A stretch of DNA of 14,050 bases from an uncultured Muribaculaceae bacterium. GTDB taxonomy: Bacteria; Bacteroidota; Bacteroidia; Bacteroidales; Muribaculaceae. Shown here piece by piece: positions 1 to 6,461 of the stretch. The notes beneath the pieces were generated by a model that was not told the origin of the DNA, made no database searches, and saw nothing but the letters and a program-made list of their open reading frames with translations. The DNA lies in contig CAQFOZ010000054.1 in NCBI GenBank assembly GCA_948788915.1, positions 1-14,050 of the forward strand, written 5' to 3'. Positions within the stretch are counted from its first letter, which is position 1. The number at the start of each line of letters is the position of its first letter. Made by a program: the position numbers and the translations under genes.

Positions 1-54
1 TAGAGCGTCGGATTGTGGTTCCGAAGGTCGTGGGTTCGAGACCCACATTTCACC
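1..54 (+). tRNA. tRNA-His (GTG), 5' end cut off by the window
   Basis: The 3' two thirds of a tRNA gene are present. The anticodon arm has stem TCGGA (8-12), loop TTGTGGT (13-19) and stem TCCGA (20-24), which puts anticodon GTG at 15-17, read as histidine. A T arm follows with stem GTGGG (30-34) and CCCAC (42-46) around TTCGAGA. The 3' acceptor strand is ATTTCAC (47-53), and the discriminator C at 54 is the base expected for tRNA-His. The next bases are CGC, so CCA is not encoded and must be added after transcription. The D arm and 5' acceptor strand lie before the window. Confidence 0.93.
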
Positions 55-81
55 CGCAAAAGGTTTTATAATTTTTTTAAT

Positions 82-112
82 AAAAAAGGATTCCATTCGG
101 AATCCTTTTTTT
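82..112 (+). terminator. Intrinsic terminator after tRNA-His
   Basis: GGATTCC (88-94), loop ATTC and GGAATCC (99-105) form a perfect 7-bp stem. It has an A run on its left and seven T on its right (106-112). It lies about 30 bases after the tRNA and would end that transcript. The A run means it could also work in the other direction. Confidence 0.88.
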
Positions 113-150
113 GTATCCTACAGCTTCGCAACTGCCTGGTTAAAAAAATC

Positions 151-240
151 TTAGGGTCATTAAGGACTTTAAGGTCTTTAGAGTCTTTAAGGTCCTTAAT
201 GACCCTAAAAACTCTAAAGACCCTAAAGATCTTATAAAAT
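151..240. repeat. 9-base tandem repeat array with inverted halves
   Basis: Ten 9-base units run in strict phase from 151. The first five read like TTAAGGTCT (for example 160-168, 169-177, 187-195). Later ones read like CTAAAGACC (205-231), which is the reverse complement of the first type, so the array is two head-to-head halves. As a result TTAGGGTCATTAAGGAC (151-167) is perfectly complementary to 192-208, and the stem can extend to about 22 bp with wobbles. The array lies between the tRNA terminator and the 3' end of the dehydrogenase gene. An open frame across it is only a Leu-x-x tripeptide pattern caused by the 9-base period. Confidence 0.85.
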
Positions 241-248
241 TTTAAAAT

Positions 249-1205
249 TTAAGCCTGAAGTTTTTTGCGGAGGTTGGCAAGCATGTCTCTTGTCATGGAG
301 TCAAGGTCATACTCAGGTTTCCATCCCCATTCTTCGCGTGCGCAGGTGTCATCAAGGCTATCCGGCCATGAGTCGGCTATCTGCTGGCGAAGAGGGTCAA
401 GCTCATAACTCATCTTGAAATCCGGCACATATTCTTTTATTTTGTTATATATTATTTCCGGATCGAAAGACATTGATGCGATGTTGAATGAGTTGCGGTG
501 TTTGAATTTTGCGGGATCGGCCTCCATTATCTCTATTGCCGCGCGCAAAGCGTCGGGCATATACATCATGTCCATGAATGTGCCCGGCTTAAGAGGACAT
601 TTGAACTCTTCGCCTTTGACTGCGGAATAATATATGTCTACTGCATAGTCTGTGGTTCCACCACCGGGAGGGGCGACATAGGAGATCAGTCCGGGAAAGC
701 GTACGGAACGTGCGTCTACTCCGAATCTGCTTGCATAATAGTCTGATAGCATCTCTCCGGTAACTTTCGTGATACCGTATATGGTCTTAGGACGTTGTAT
801 GGTGTCCTGGGGAGTGCGGTTGTGAGGGGTGTTTGGACCGAAAGAGCCGATACTGCTTGGCGTGAAGAGCGCGCACCCTTTCTCGCGCGAAACCTCAAGA
901 CAGTTGTATAGTCCTCCGACACCGATCTTCCATGCATGCTGCGGCTTGGCTTCTGCCACTGCCGACAAAAGTGCCGCAAGATTATAAATTGTGTCTATTT
1001 TGTATTTGTCGACTATCTCGGCAATTCTCGCCGCATCTGTGATGTCTACTATCTCTGCAGGCCCGCTTGTGGCGAGTTCACCTTTGGGTTCGGCACCGGG
1101 GATATATCCGGCCACTACTGTGCCTCCGGGATATTCCCGACGTAATTTCATGGTCAGTTCGGAACCGATTTGTCCTGTAGAACCGATTACCAGTATATTC
1201 TTCAT
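249..1205 (-). CDS. tdh: L-threonine 3-dehydrogenase, SDR type
   Basis: This 318-residue protein belongs to the extended short-chain dehydrogenase (NAD-dependent epimerase-like) family. The N-terminal Rossmann loop GSTGQIG is at residues 8-14, the catalytic Tyr and Lys are in YGITK (143-147), and the active-site serine is in PSSIG (116-120). The whole sequence resembles the SDR-type threonine dehydrogenases, not the zinc-dependent MDR type of E. coli. It would oxidise L-threonine with NAD+ to 2-amino-3-ketobutyrate in the cytosol. The divergent neighbour encodes the ligase that consumes this unstable product, which strongly supports the assignment over a generic sugar epimerase. The start ATG (1203-1205) lies about 24 bases from a TAnnTTTG promoter motif. 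The stop codon sits in an AT palindrome (237-250). Confidence 0.92.
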   Translation of the reverse strand: MKNILVIGSTGQIGSELTMKLRREYPGGTVVAGYIPGAEPKGELATSGPAEIVDITDAARIAEIVDKYKIDTIYNLAALLSAVAEAKPQHAWKIGVGGLYNCLEVSREKGCALFTPSSIGSFGPNTPHNRTPQDTIQRPKTIYGITKVTGEMLSDYYASRFGVDARSVRFPGLISYVAPPGGGTTDYAVDIYYSAVKGEEFKCPLKPGTFMDMMYMPDALRAAIEIMEADPAKFKHRNSFNIASMSFDPEIIYNKIKEYVPDFKMSYELDPLRQQIADSWPDSLDDTCAREEWGWKPEYDLDSMTRDMLANLRKKLQA

Positions 1206-1228
1206 GTTTCAAGTTAGATTTTGTTGCG

Positions 1229-1236
1229 CAAAAATA
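1229..1236 (-). promoter_or_regulatory. Promoter -7 element for tdh
   Basis: Read on the minus strand this is TATTTTTG, an exact match to the Bacteroidota -7 consensus TAnnTTTG. It lies 23 bases before the tdh start. I see no clear TTTG about 20 bases upstream, so the -33 box is weak or absent. Confidence 0.6.
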
Positions 1237-1259
1237 ATCATTAATTCATAATTTATGTA

Positions 1260-1267
1260 TAACTTTG
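1260..1267 (+). promoter_or_regulatory. Promoter -7 element for kbl
   Basis: TAACTTTG matches TAnnTTTG exactly and lies 40 bases before the kbl ATG. The two -7 elements of the divergent genes are only about 23 bases apart, so their upstream regions overlap and a single regulator could act on both. No clear -33 box is visible. Confidence 0.55.
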
Positions 1268-1307
1268 GTTAAAATAAATATGCGAGAATAATATTTTATT
1301 AAATACC

Positions 1308-2501
1308 ATGTACGCTAAATTTCAAAAACATCTGCAAAAGGAGCTGCAAGATATAAAAGATGCGGGCCTTTACAAGAACGAGCGTGTGATCGTTACACCT
1401 CAAAGTTCGGATATAGAAGTTGAAAATGTTGAAGGGGAGGTTCTTAACTTCTGCGCTAACAATTATCTCGGTCTCGCAGACAACAGCCGTTTGATAGAAG
1501 CTGCCAAGAATGCGATGGACAACCGTGGTTTCGGTATGTCGTCTGTACGGTTCATCTGTGGCACCCAGGATCTTCACAAGGAACTTGAGAAGGCTATAAG
1601 CGATTATTTCAAGACAGAGGACACCATACTTTATGCGGCTTGCTTTGATGCAAACGGCGGTCTTTTCGAACCACTGTTTACAGAAGATGATGCTATCATA
1701 AGCGACTCATTGAACCATGCCTCCATCATAGATGGGGTGCGCTTGTGCAAAGCCAAGCGTTTCCGTTACAAGAATGCAGATATGGAGGATCTTGAAAGAT
1801 GTCTTAAAGAGGCAGCGGACTGTCGTTTCAAGGTTATTGCAACCGACGGTGTGTTCTCAATGGATGGTAATGTGGCTCCTATGGACAAGATATGTGAGCT
1901 TGCGGAGAAATATGATGCGCTTGTCATGGTTGACGAAAGCCATTCGGCAGGTGTTGTGGGTGAGACAGGTCACGGTGTGGCTGAGAAATTCAATTGCTAT
2001 GGCAAAATTGATATCTTTACTGGAACACTCGGTAAATCGTTCGGAGGAGCCATGGGTGGATTCACTACCGGCAAGAAGGAGATTATCGACATGTTGCGTC
2101 AGCGTTCACGTCCATATCTGTTCTCGAATTCCGTAGCTCCTTCAATTGTAGGGGCAAGTATCGAGATGTTCAAAATGCTTGGTGAGAATGATGATCTGCA
2201 CACAAAGCTGATGGAAAATGTGACTTACTTCCGCGACAAGATGCTTGAAGCCGGTTTCGATATCAAGCCGACACAGAGTGCGATATGCGCTGTGATGCTT
2301 TATGATGCAAAACTTTCGCAGGATTTTGCGGCCGAAATGCAGAAAGAGGGAATCTATGTTACAGGTTTCTACTATCCGGTTGTTCCGAAAGACCAGGCAC
2401 GTATCAGGGTTCAGCTGTCTGCCGCCCATACACGCGAGCAGCTTGACAAAGCAATTGCCGCATTTATCAAAGTTGGAAAGAAACTCAATGTATTAAAATA
2501 A
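1308..2501 (+). CDS. kbl: 2-amino-3-ketobutyrate CoA ligase (glycine C-acetyltransferase)
   Basis: This 397-residue protein is the length of E. coli Kbl and belongs to the alpha-oxoamine synthase group of PLP enzymes. Visible landmarks are NNYLGL (51-56), SLNHASI with its cofactor-stacking His137, VDESHS (208-213) with the PLP-contacting Asp209 and His212, and GTLGKSFGG with the Schiff-base Lys243. It cleaves 2-amino-3-ketobutyrate with CoA to give glycine and acetyl-CoA, in the cytosol. Related oxoamine synthases (BioF, serine palmitoyltransferase, ALA synthase) share the fold. The divergent threonine dehydrogenase next door makes Kbl the best call: together they turn threonine into glycine plus acetyl-CoA. 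A strong hairpin terminator follows. Confidence 0.94.
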   Translation: MYAKFQKHLQKELQDIKDAGLYKNERVIVTPQSSDIEVENVEGEVLNFCANNYLGLADNSRLIEAAKNAMDNRGFGMSSVRFICGTQDLHKELEKAISDYFKTEDTILYAACFDANGGLFEPLFTEDDAIISDSLNHASIIDGVRLCKAKRFRYKNADMEDLERCLKEAADCRFKVIATDGVFSMDGNVAPMDKICELAEKYDALVMVDESHSAGVVGETGHGVAEKFNCYGKIDIFTGTLGKSFGGAMGGFTTGKKEIIDMLRQRSRPYLFSNSVAPSIVGASIEMFKMLGENDDLHTKLMENVTYFRDKMLEAGFDIKPTQSAICAVMLYDAKLSQDFAAEMQKEGIYVTGFYYPVVPKDQARIRVQLSAAHTREQLDKAIAAFIKVGKKLNVLK

Positions 2502-2532
2502 TCATCAATCCATTAAAATAATTGTAAGCCTT

Positions 2533-2576
2533 ATATAGATAGGGTGAGGCATCCGCCTCACCCTATCTATATTTTT
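2533..2576 (+). terminator. Intrinsic terminator after kbl
   Basis: A perfect 18-bp stem (2533-2550 with 2555-2572) closes a 4-base ATCC loop and is followed by a T run to 2576. It lies about 30 bases after the kbl stop. The core GGTGAGGC/GCCTCACC recurs in a hairpin at 9427-9448. Confidence 0.9.
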
Positions 2577-2600
2577 CAGCAATCCCCCGCTACACCATAA

Positions 2601-2660
2601 GTTCTATCATGTTCTATCATGTTCCATCAAGTTGCATCAAGTTGTATCATGTTGCACTAT
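2601..2660. repeat. 10-base tandem repeat array, copy 1
   Basis: Six 10-base units are in exact phase: GTTCTATCAT twice, GTTCCATCAA, GTTGCATCAA, GTTGTATCAT, and a diverged GTTGCACTAT. The unit is the reverse complement of the unit in the array at 3771-3860. Together the two arrays bracket the hydrolase gene in opposite orientation. This array sits between the kbl terminator and the 3' end of the hydrolase gene. Because 10 is not a multiple of 3, it is not a coding repeat. Confidence 0.85.
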
Positions 2661-2694
2661 CCTTCATCCTTTAAATTAAATCCCCCTTCCCTGA

Positions 2695-3750
2695 TCAGTA
2701 TTTTTTTAGAAACCGGAAAATTGTATCATATGCCGCTTCCCGTGCATGAAGAGGGGAAAGTATTAGATCGTGGATGCCACTGTCGATTGTGCATACCATT
2801 CTCTTATCCTGATGACCGAGTTTCTCTCCTACTTTCTGAATGGATGCCGGGTCAAGCACCGCATCTCCTGTTTTGAAGGCTGGTGTGTAATTGCAACCGT
2901 CTATTTTTCTTGAGCTGTGCATCACAAGAAGTGGTACGGTGATATGCGTTGCTTTTTTTATCAGTTCGGAATGCGCATGATTTATGGCACCGACCCAGCT
3001 GTAGGTTACCGGTGGCGAATAGATCATTTTCCAGTCAGTATCATACTCCCATTCTCCATCATATTGCTTTAGAAGAGAATATGCGTAGCCGTCGCAATGA
3101 CCCTGTTTGATTTTTGAATTCGGAGAAAATTTGCTTAAAAACTGGATGAGCGGCGCTCCCACATTGCGCATGACAGGGCTGAAGTTCCATTCCAGAAACG
3201 GGCTGTCTGTCACCACGCGGTTCACACCGACACGGGCCCCTTTCATGGCGGCCATATAGGTTACGGTGAGTCCCCCTGTGCTGTGTCCGGAGAGTGTGAT
3301 ATCTGTATTGCCGTCACGACGTATCTGGGATAAGGCGGAATCTATATCTGCAAAGTATTCAGACATTTTGCGGACATTGAACGGATATTGCCATGGCTGC
3401 CAGCTTCGGCCATAACGGCGCAGGTCAACAGCATAAAAGTTGTATCCCGAATCCACAAATCTTTCGCCCATCTCTTTTTGGAAGAAATAATCATTGAAAC
3501 CGTGTACGTACAGATACGCGCGGTGAGATCTTTGGGGTGAAAGTTTCCGGATGATTGTGGATCTGCATGGCCCGTCAAAAGCTTCACCCTGATCAACATA
3601 TCTTGCCTCATAACCGGATAATATATCCGGATGCCATGCGGTATCGGTAGTTGCCGTGACCGGACCGGTATATTTCTCCGGGAAATGCCATTCTCCGGAG
3701 GCAACCCCCATACCGATGATTGCAAACATTATAAGGAGTAGTTTTTTCAT
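2695..3750 (-). CDS. Secreted alpha/beta hydrolase (lysophospholipase / S33-like)
   Basis: This 351-residue protein opens with a lysine pair and a hydrophobic stretch (about 4-18) that looks like a Sec signal peptide. No lipobox cysteine is visible, so it is probably periplasmic or exported. The rest is an alpha/beta hydrolase: an oxyanion-side HGFND (83-87), the nucleophile elbow GHSTGG with Ser157, a probable acid at Asp296 (TGDAVLDP) and the catalytic His327 (GIHD). The arrangement resembles monoacylglycerol lipases and serine aminopeptidase-like hydrolases; the substrate (an ester, lipid or peptide) cannot be told from sequence. It follows the lipoprotein gene on the same strand, but 138 bases and a repeat array separate them, so co-transcription is uncertain. 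I see no clear TAnnTTTG promoter in that gap. Confidence 0.85.
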   Translation of the reverse strand: MKKLLLIMFAIIGMGVASGEWHFPEKYTGPVTATTDTAWHPDILSGYEARYVDQGEAFDGPCRSTIIRKLSPQRSHRAYLYVHGFNDYFFQKEMGERFVDSGYNFYAVDLRRYGRSWQPWQYPFNVRKMSEYFADIDSALSQIRRDGNTDITLSGHSTGGLTVTYMAAMKGARVGVNRVVTDSPFLEWNFSPVMRNVGAPLIQFLSKFSPNSKIKQGHCDGYAYSLLKQYDGEWEYDTDWKMIYSPPVTYSWVGAINHAHSELIKKATHITVPLLVMHSSRKIDGCNYTPAFKTGDAVLDPASIQKVGEKLGHQDKRMVCTIDSGIHDLILSPLHAREAAYDTIFRFLKKY

Positions 3751-3770
3751 AATTCAGAGTTTATTGTTTT

Positions 3771-3860
3771 TACAACGAGATTCAACAAGATACAACAAGA
3801 TACAACAAGATACATCAAGATTAATCATGATACAACATGATACAACATGATACATCATGC
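3771..3860. repeat. 10-base tandem repeat array, copy 2
   Basis: Nine 10-base units lie in unbroken phase: TACAACGAGA, TTCAACAAGA, TACAACAAGA twice, TACATCAAGA, TTAATCATGA, TACAACATGA twice, and TACATCATGC. A tenth, more diverged unit may follow to 3870. Copies differ by one or two bases and fall into AAGA-ending and ATGA-ending blocks. The array fills nearly the whole gap between the lipoprotein and hydrolase genes. It is inverted relative to the array at 2601-2660. Confidence 0.9.
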
Positions 3861-3888
3861 TTCATCCTATCCTTTAGATATCAAGCCC

Positions 3889-4584
3889 CTATTCAAGATG
3901 CTTGCGTATGATATCTATTTTCTGATGCAGCATCCTGTTTTTTAATTCCAGAGAATGCAGCTCGCTGTTGGCGGATGCGAAGATCCATGTGGCAGAAATC
4001 ATTTTCTTGAATTCTTCTGGTATCTGCCATGAACCTTTTTTCTTCCCTTTTTCAAGGAAACACAGAGTTATGTTGTTAAGTTCATTATCGGCTATAAATT
4101 TGCATACTTCATTACACTGGTCGCCAAAGAATGTGACTGTGGTTATACCGTCTCGACGGTAGTTGAGTGCCTGATCGTGAGGGACAATCGACGACAAAGC
4201 TGAATTTCCATCGCTTATCACCTCAATCTGCTCGAATGTGCCACCTTTGAGTGCCGCGCTAAGTTCGAGTTGTTCCGATTTGTTTACGCGGGCGATGAGA
4301 CCTGTTGACTGCAACGGATATCTTGACTTCCAGTTCTTGAGAATATAATAGCCCTCTACCTCACGTGGATTCTCTACTATTGCGAAATTGTTTATTTGGG
4401 AATCTATTGTTGAAGTGACTTCCTGAATTTTAAGATTACAGGAATCAATTTCCGCTTGCGCTGTTTTTATTGAATCTTGAAGAGATTCTTTATAGGTGCT
4501 CCCGCTATCGCTCTTTTCGCTCTTGTTGCCTCCACAGGAGGCAACAAGAGGAAGTAGGAGCAAAGATATAATTATTTTCTTCAT
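3889..4584 (-). CDS. Putative coiled-coil lipoprotein of unknown function
   Basis: This 231-residue protein starts with a classical lipoprotein signal: lysines, a leucine-rich core and the lipobox VASC with the lipidated Cys17. A charged, serine-rich linker (about 18-33) follows. Then comes a predicted helix with coiled-coil character (about 34-66), a globular middle (about 75-200, with two cysteines at about 155 and 159) and a second charged helix at the C-terminus (about 205-231). I do not recognise a characterised domain; it resembles conserved Bacteroidales hypothetical lipoproteins. It would sit in the periplasm or outer membrane, attached by lipid. Its ATG lies 8 bases after the DUF4301 stop, so the two are almost certainly one transcript. 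Confidence 0.75.
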   Translation of the reverse strand: MKKIIISLLLLPLVASCGGNKSEKSDSGSTYKESLQDSIKTAQAEIDSCNLKIQEVTSTIDSQINNFAIVENPREVEGYYILKNWKSRYPLQSTGLIARVNKSEQLELSAALKGGTFEQIEVISDGNSALSSIVPHDQALNYRRDGITTVTFFGDQCNEVCKFIADNELNNITLCFLEKGKKKGSWQIPEEFKKMISATWIFASANSELHSLELKNRMLHQKIDIIRKHLE

Positions 4585-4592
4585 ATCACTTT

Positions 4593-6113
4593 TTATTGGT
4601 GAGCCGGACGAAGGAGATCGTTTACTGTCTTTACAGGATTGAACGTGTCAGCGGGGACTTCAATAAAGATTGTGTTCCAGTCGCTCATCGCGCCATTCCA
4701 CAATCCGGGCAGTTCCAAAGCTTTGATCTCAACTCCCTCGCGACTTTTTATTGAGATGAAACCTGTTGATTTATCCACAAACTCCGGTAGATAGAATTTA
4801 TTCCCTTTGTAATCGCGTGTGGACACCACAAGGTCTACGGGATTGAAATGGGTTGCCTCTTTCATCATTTTCTTTGCTTGACGATCTTCTGTGTTGATCT
4901 GAGAAGATTCAAGAATCTGGGGACTGACAGTACCGTCGATGTTGTATGCGAGATAAGGTCCGCCACCGGGTTCGCCCTCGTTGGCTACCATTCCGCAGAC
5001 ACGGAGCGGACGGTTGAATTTGCTGAAGAGGTAATCGCGTTTCTCTTCAGAAGACATGGTGGTTAATTTATCGTGTGTTATACAAAGCACATTATGGGCA
5101 AAATCAATCATTTCATCCATCTTATTGTCCGAAGGTATACCTTCGGCAAGGATTTTGCAATATTCGTTGATACGCTGTTTTGTGCCAACAAGAACACCAC
5201 CGATTACTTTCTTGAATTTCACGGTGCTCTCCCGGCTGCGGTCGGGTACTACGTTATCGATATTCTTAATGAATATGACATCAGCGTCAAGATCATTGAG
5301 ATTTTCAATCAGTGCGCCGTGGCCGCCGGGACGGAAAAAGAGTTCCCCGTTTTCTCTATACGGTGTGCCGTCCATATTGGCGGCTATTGTGTCGGTAGAC
5401 GGTTTTTGAACACTGTAGCTCACTTCGAAAACTATTCCGAATTTATGACCTATGTGTGCGGCTGTCTCTTCTACCTTTGCTCTTACCAGCGGGAGATGAT
5501 TTTCCGAGACGGTGAAATGAACAGCCACTTTGCCGGACTTTCCAGCTGCATACATTGCCCCTTCGGCAAGATGCTCTTGCAGTGCGGTTCTTGTCCCGCC
5601 CAAAACTTTGTGAAACTCGAGCAGCGCTTTTGGCAATTGTCCGTAATTCAGGCCCTCGGGCTGTATCAGGGCTTTTGCAACATCTTTATATCTTTTTGTC
5701 TTGATAAGGCTGTCGATGCTTTCTCCATAAAGCCTGAAACATGTAGCATTAAGCTGAGGGAAGAAAGCGAACTCCTCTATTTCGTTGAAGAACTTCTTCA
5801 TGAAGTCATTATCAGGACTATCGGCTTTGCCATTTACAAAGGTGAAGATATCTTTGAACATCCGTGAGGCGGCACCGCTGGCCGGGACCATTTTCATTAC
5901 TACGCCACCCTCCTTTAAGAACTCCTCCCAGCATGCGTTGGCTGATTTCTCCAGTTCGGGAGTAAGGCGACTGATGCCGTTGCCTACGACAGCCGGAGCC
6001 TCGATTTTTAGATATGGGAAACCATCGGCAAGCATTTGTAGTTCCTCTTCAAATTTGTCAATGCTGATTCCTCTGCCGTTCAATGTCTTGATGTCGCTTT
6101 CTTCTAATTTCAT
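4593..6113 (-). CDS. DUF4301 family protein, possible nucleotidyltransferase fold
   Basis: This 506-residue cytosolic protein with no signal peptide matches what I know of the DUF4301 family, found mainly in Bacteroidota. No function is established to my knowledge. Motifs recall sugar-1-phosphate nucleotidyltransferases of the UDP-glucose pyrophosphorylase type. A glycine/serine-rich loop with Arg, VPASGAASRMF (76-86), lies where those enzymes hold the nucleotide. RPGGHGALIENL (261-272) is followed by IFIKNIDNV (280-288), much like the PPGHGD...IFI.N.DN block. CGMVANEGEPGGGPY (373-387) is another highly ordered stretch. This relation is inference from motif resemblance. It is the first gene of an operon with the lipoprotein behind it and is read from a strong promoter at 6176-6207. 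Being coupled to an envelope lipoprotein suggests, weakly, an envelope-sugar role. Confidence 0.82.
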   Translation of the reverse strand: MKLEESDIKTLNGRGISIDKFEEELQMLADGFPYLKIEAPAVVGNGISRLTPELEKSANACWEEFLKEGGVVMKMVPASGAASRMFKDIFTFVNGKADSPDNDFMKKFFNEIEEFAFFPQLNATCFRLYGESIDSLIKTKRYKDVAKALIQPEGLNYGQLPKALLEFHKVLGGTRTALQEHLAEGAMYAAGKSGKVAVHFTVSENHLPLVRAKVEETAAHIGHKFGIVFEVSYSVQKPSTDTIAANMDGTPYRENGELFFRPGGHGALIENLNDLDADVIFIKNIDNVVPDRSRESTVKFKKVIGGVLVGTKQRINEYCKILAEGIPSDNKMDEMIDFAHNVLCITHDKLTTMSSEEKRDYLFSKFNRPLRVCGMVANEGEPGGGPYLAYNIDGTVSPQILESSQINTEDRQAKKMMKEATHFNPVDLVVSTRDYKGNKFYLPEFVDKSTGFISIKSREGVEIKALELPGLWNGAMSDWNTIFIEVPADTFNPVKTVNDLLRPAHQ

Positions 6114-6175
6114 ATCGGGTTATTTTATAGTTTTCATGATAAGAAGTGTTCCTTTTCTATCGGTTCTTTATATTG

Positions 6176-6207
6176 CAAATGTATGTTTTTTTTGTCTATA
6201 TAACAAA
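6176..6207 (-). promoter_or_regulatory. Promoter of the DUF4301 operon
   Basis: On the minus strand TTTG (6204-6207) and TACATTTG (6176-6183) are separated by exactly 20 bases. This is a full match to the Bacteroidota housekeeping promoter (TTTG, about 19-21 bases, TAnnTTTG). It predicts a leader of roughly 55 bases before the ATG at 6113. Confidence 0.85.
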
Positions 6208-6260
6208 TCCTTTCTTTAAAAGATTAAAAACGCTTCTTCAGCAACCCTCCTCCCCGATAT

Positions 6261-6305
6261 GTCCTATAAGTCCTATTAGTCCCATTAGCCTTATTGGTCT
6301 TAAAG
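6261..6305. repeat. 9-base tandem repeat array, second locus
   Basis: Five in-phase 9-base units are present: GTCCTATAA, GTCCTATTA, GTCCCATTA, GCCTTATTG and GTCTTAAAG. Period and GTC phase match the array at 151-240, whose units can be written GTCTTTAAG or GTCCTTAAT. The rest of the 6114-6461 gap is AT-rich, with loosely related pieces such as CTAAAGGTCTTTAAAG (6322-6337). I find no gene there. Confidence 0.7.
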
Positions 6306-6391
6306 TCGCGCATAATTAATTACTAAAGGTCTTTAAAGTTTTTTTTAGTCTCTTTTAAACTAATTAAAAAATATCTTGTCTTAAAAATTGG

Positions 6392-6426
6392 ATTGCCGAA
6401 AAACTTTTATAAACTGTTTCGGCAAT
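6392..6426. promoter_or_regulatory. Inverted repeat in the leader of the outer-membrane receptor gene
   Basis: ATTGCCGAAA (6392-6401) and TTTCGGCAAT (6417-6426) are perfect 10-base complements around a 15-base spacer, ending 35 bases before the chosen ATG. It may be a leader RNA hairpin or a dyad operator. No T run follows, so it is not a standard terminator. I see no consensus TAnnTTTG promoter nearby; the closest is the imperfect TATCTTGT at 6372-6379. Confidence 0.6.
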
Positions 6427-6461
6427 GTGATATTGAATCTACAGATTTCACTATAAATATT

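Noticed and set aside
13..237. Open frame of 74 codons overlapping the tRNA and the 9-base array
   Set aside because: It starts inside the tRNA gene and runs through a terminator. Its Leu-x-x pattern is the direct result of the 9-base repeat, so it is not a gene.
3771..3860. CRISPR array
   Set aside because: Units are 10 bases with no unique spacers between them, and no cas genes are present. They are simple tandem repeats.
5073..5867. 264-codon plus-strand frame
   Set aside because: It is antisense to the DUF4301 gene, cysteine- and phenylalanine-rich without any domain, and has no promoter of its own.
6393..6461. Upstream in-frame TTG start for the receptor gene
   Set aside because: It would add 23 residues in front of a clear signal peptide and start inside the inverted repeat. 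ATG 6462 fits better.
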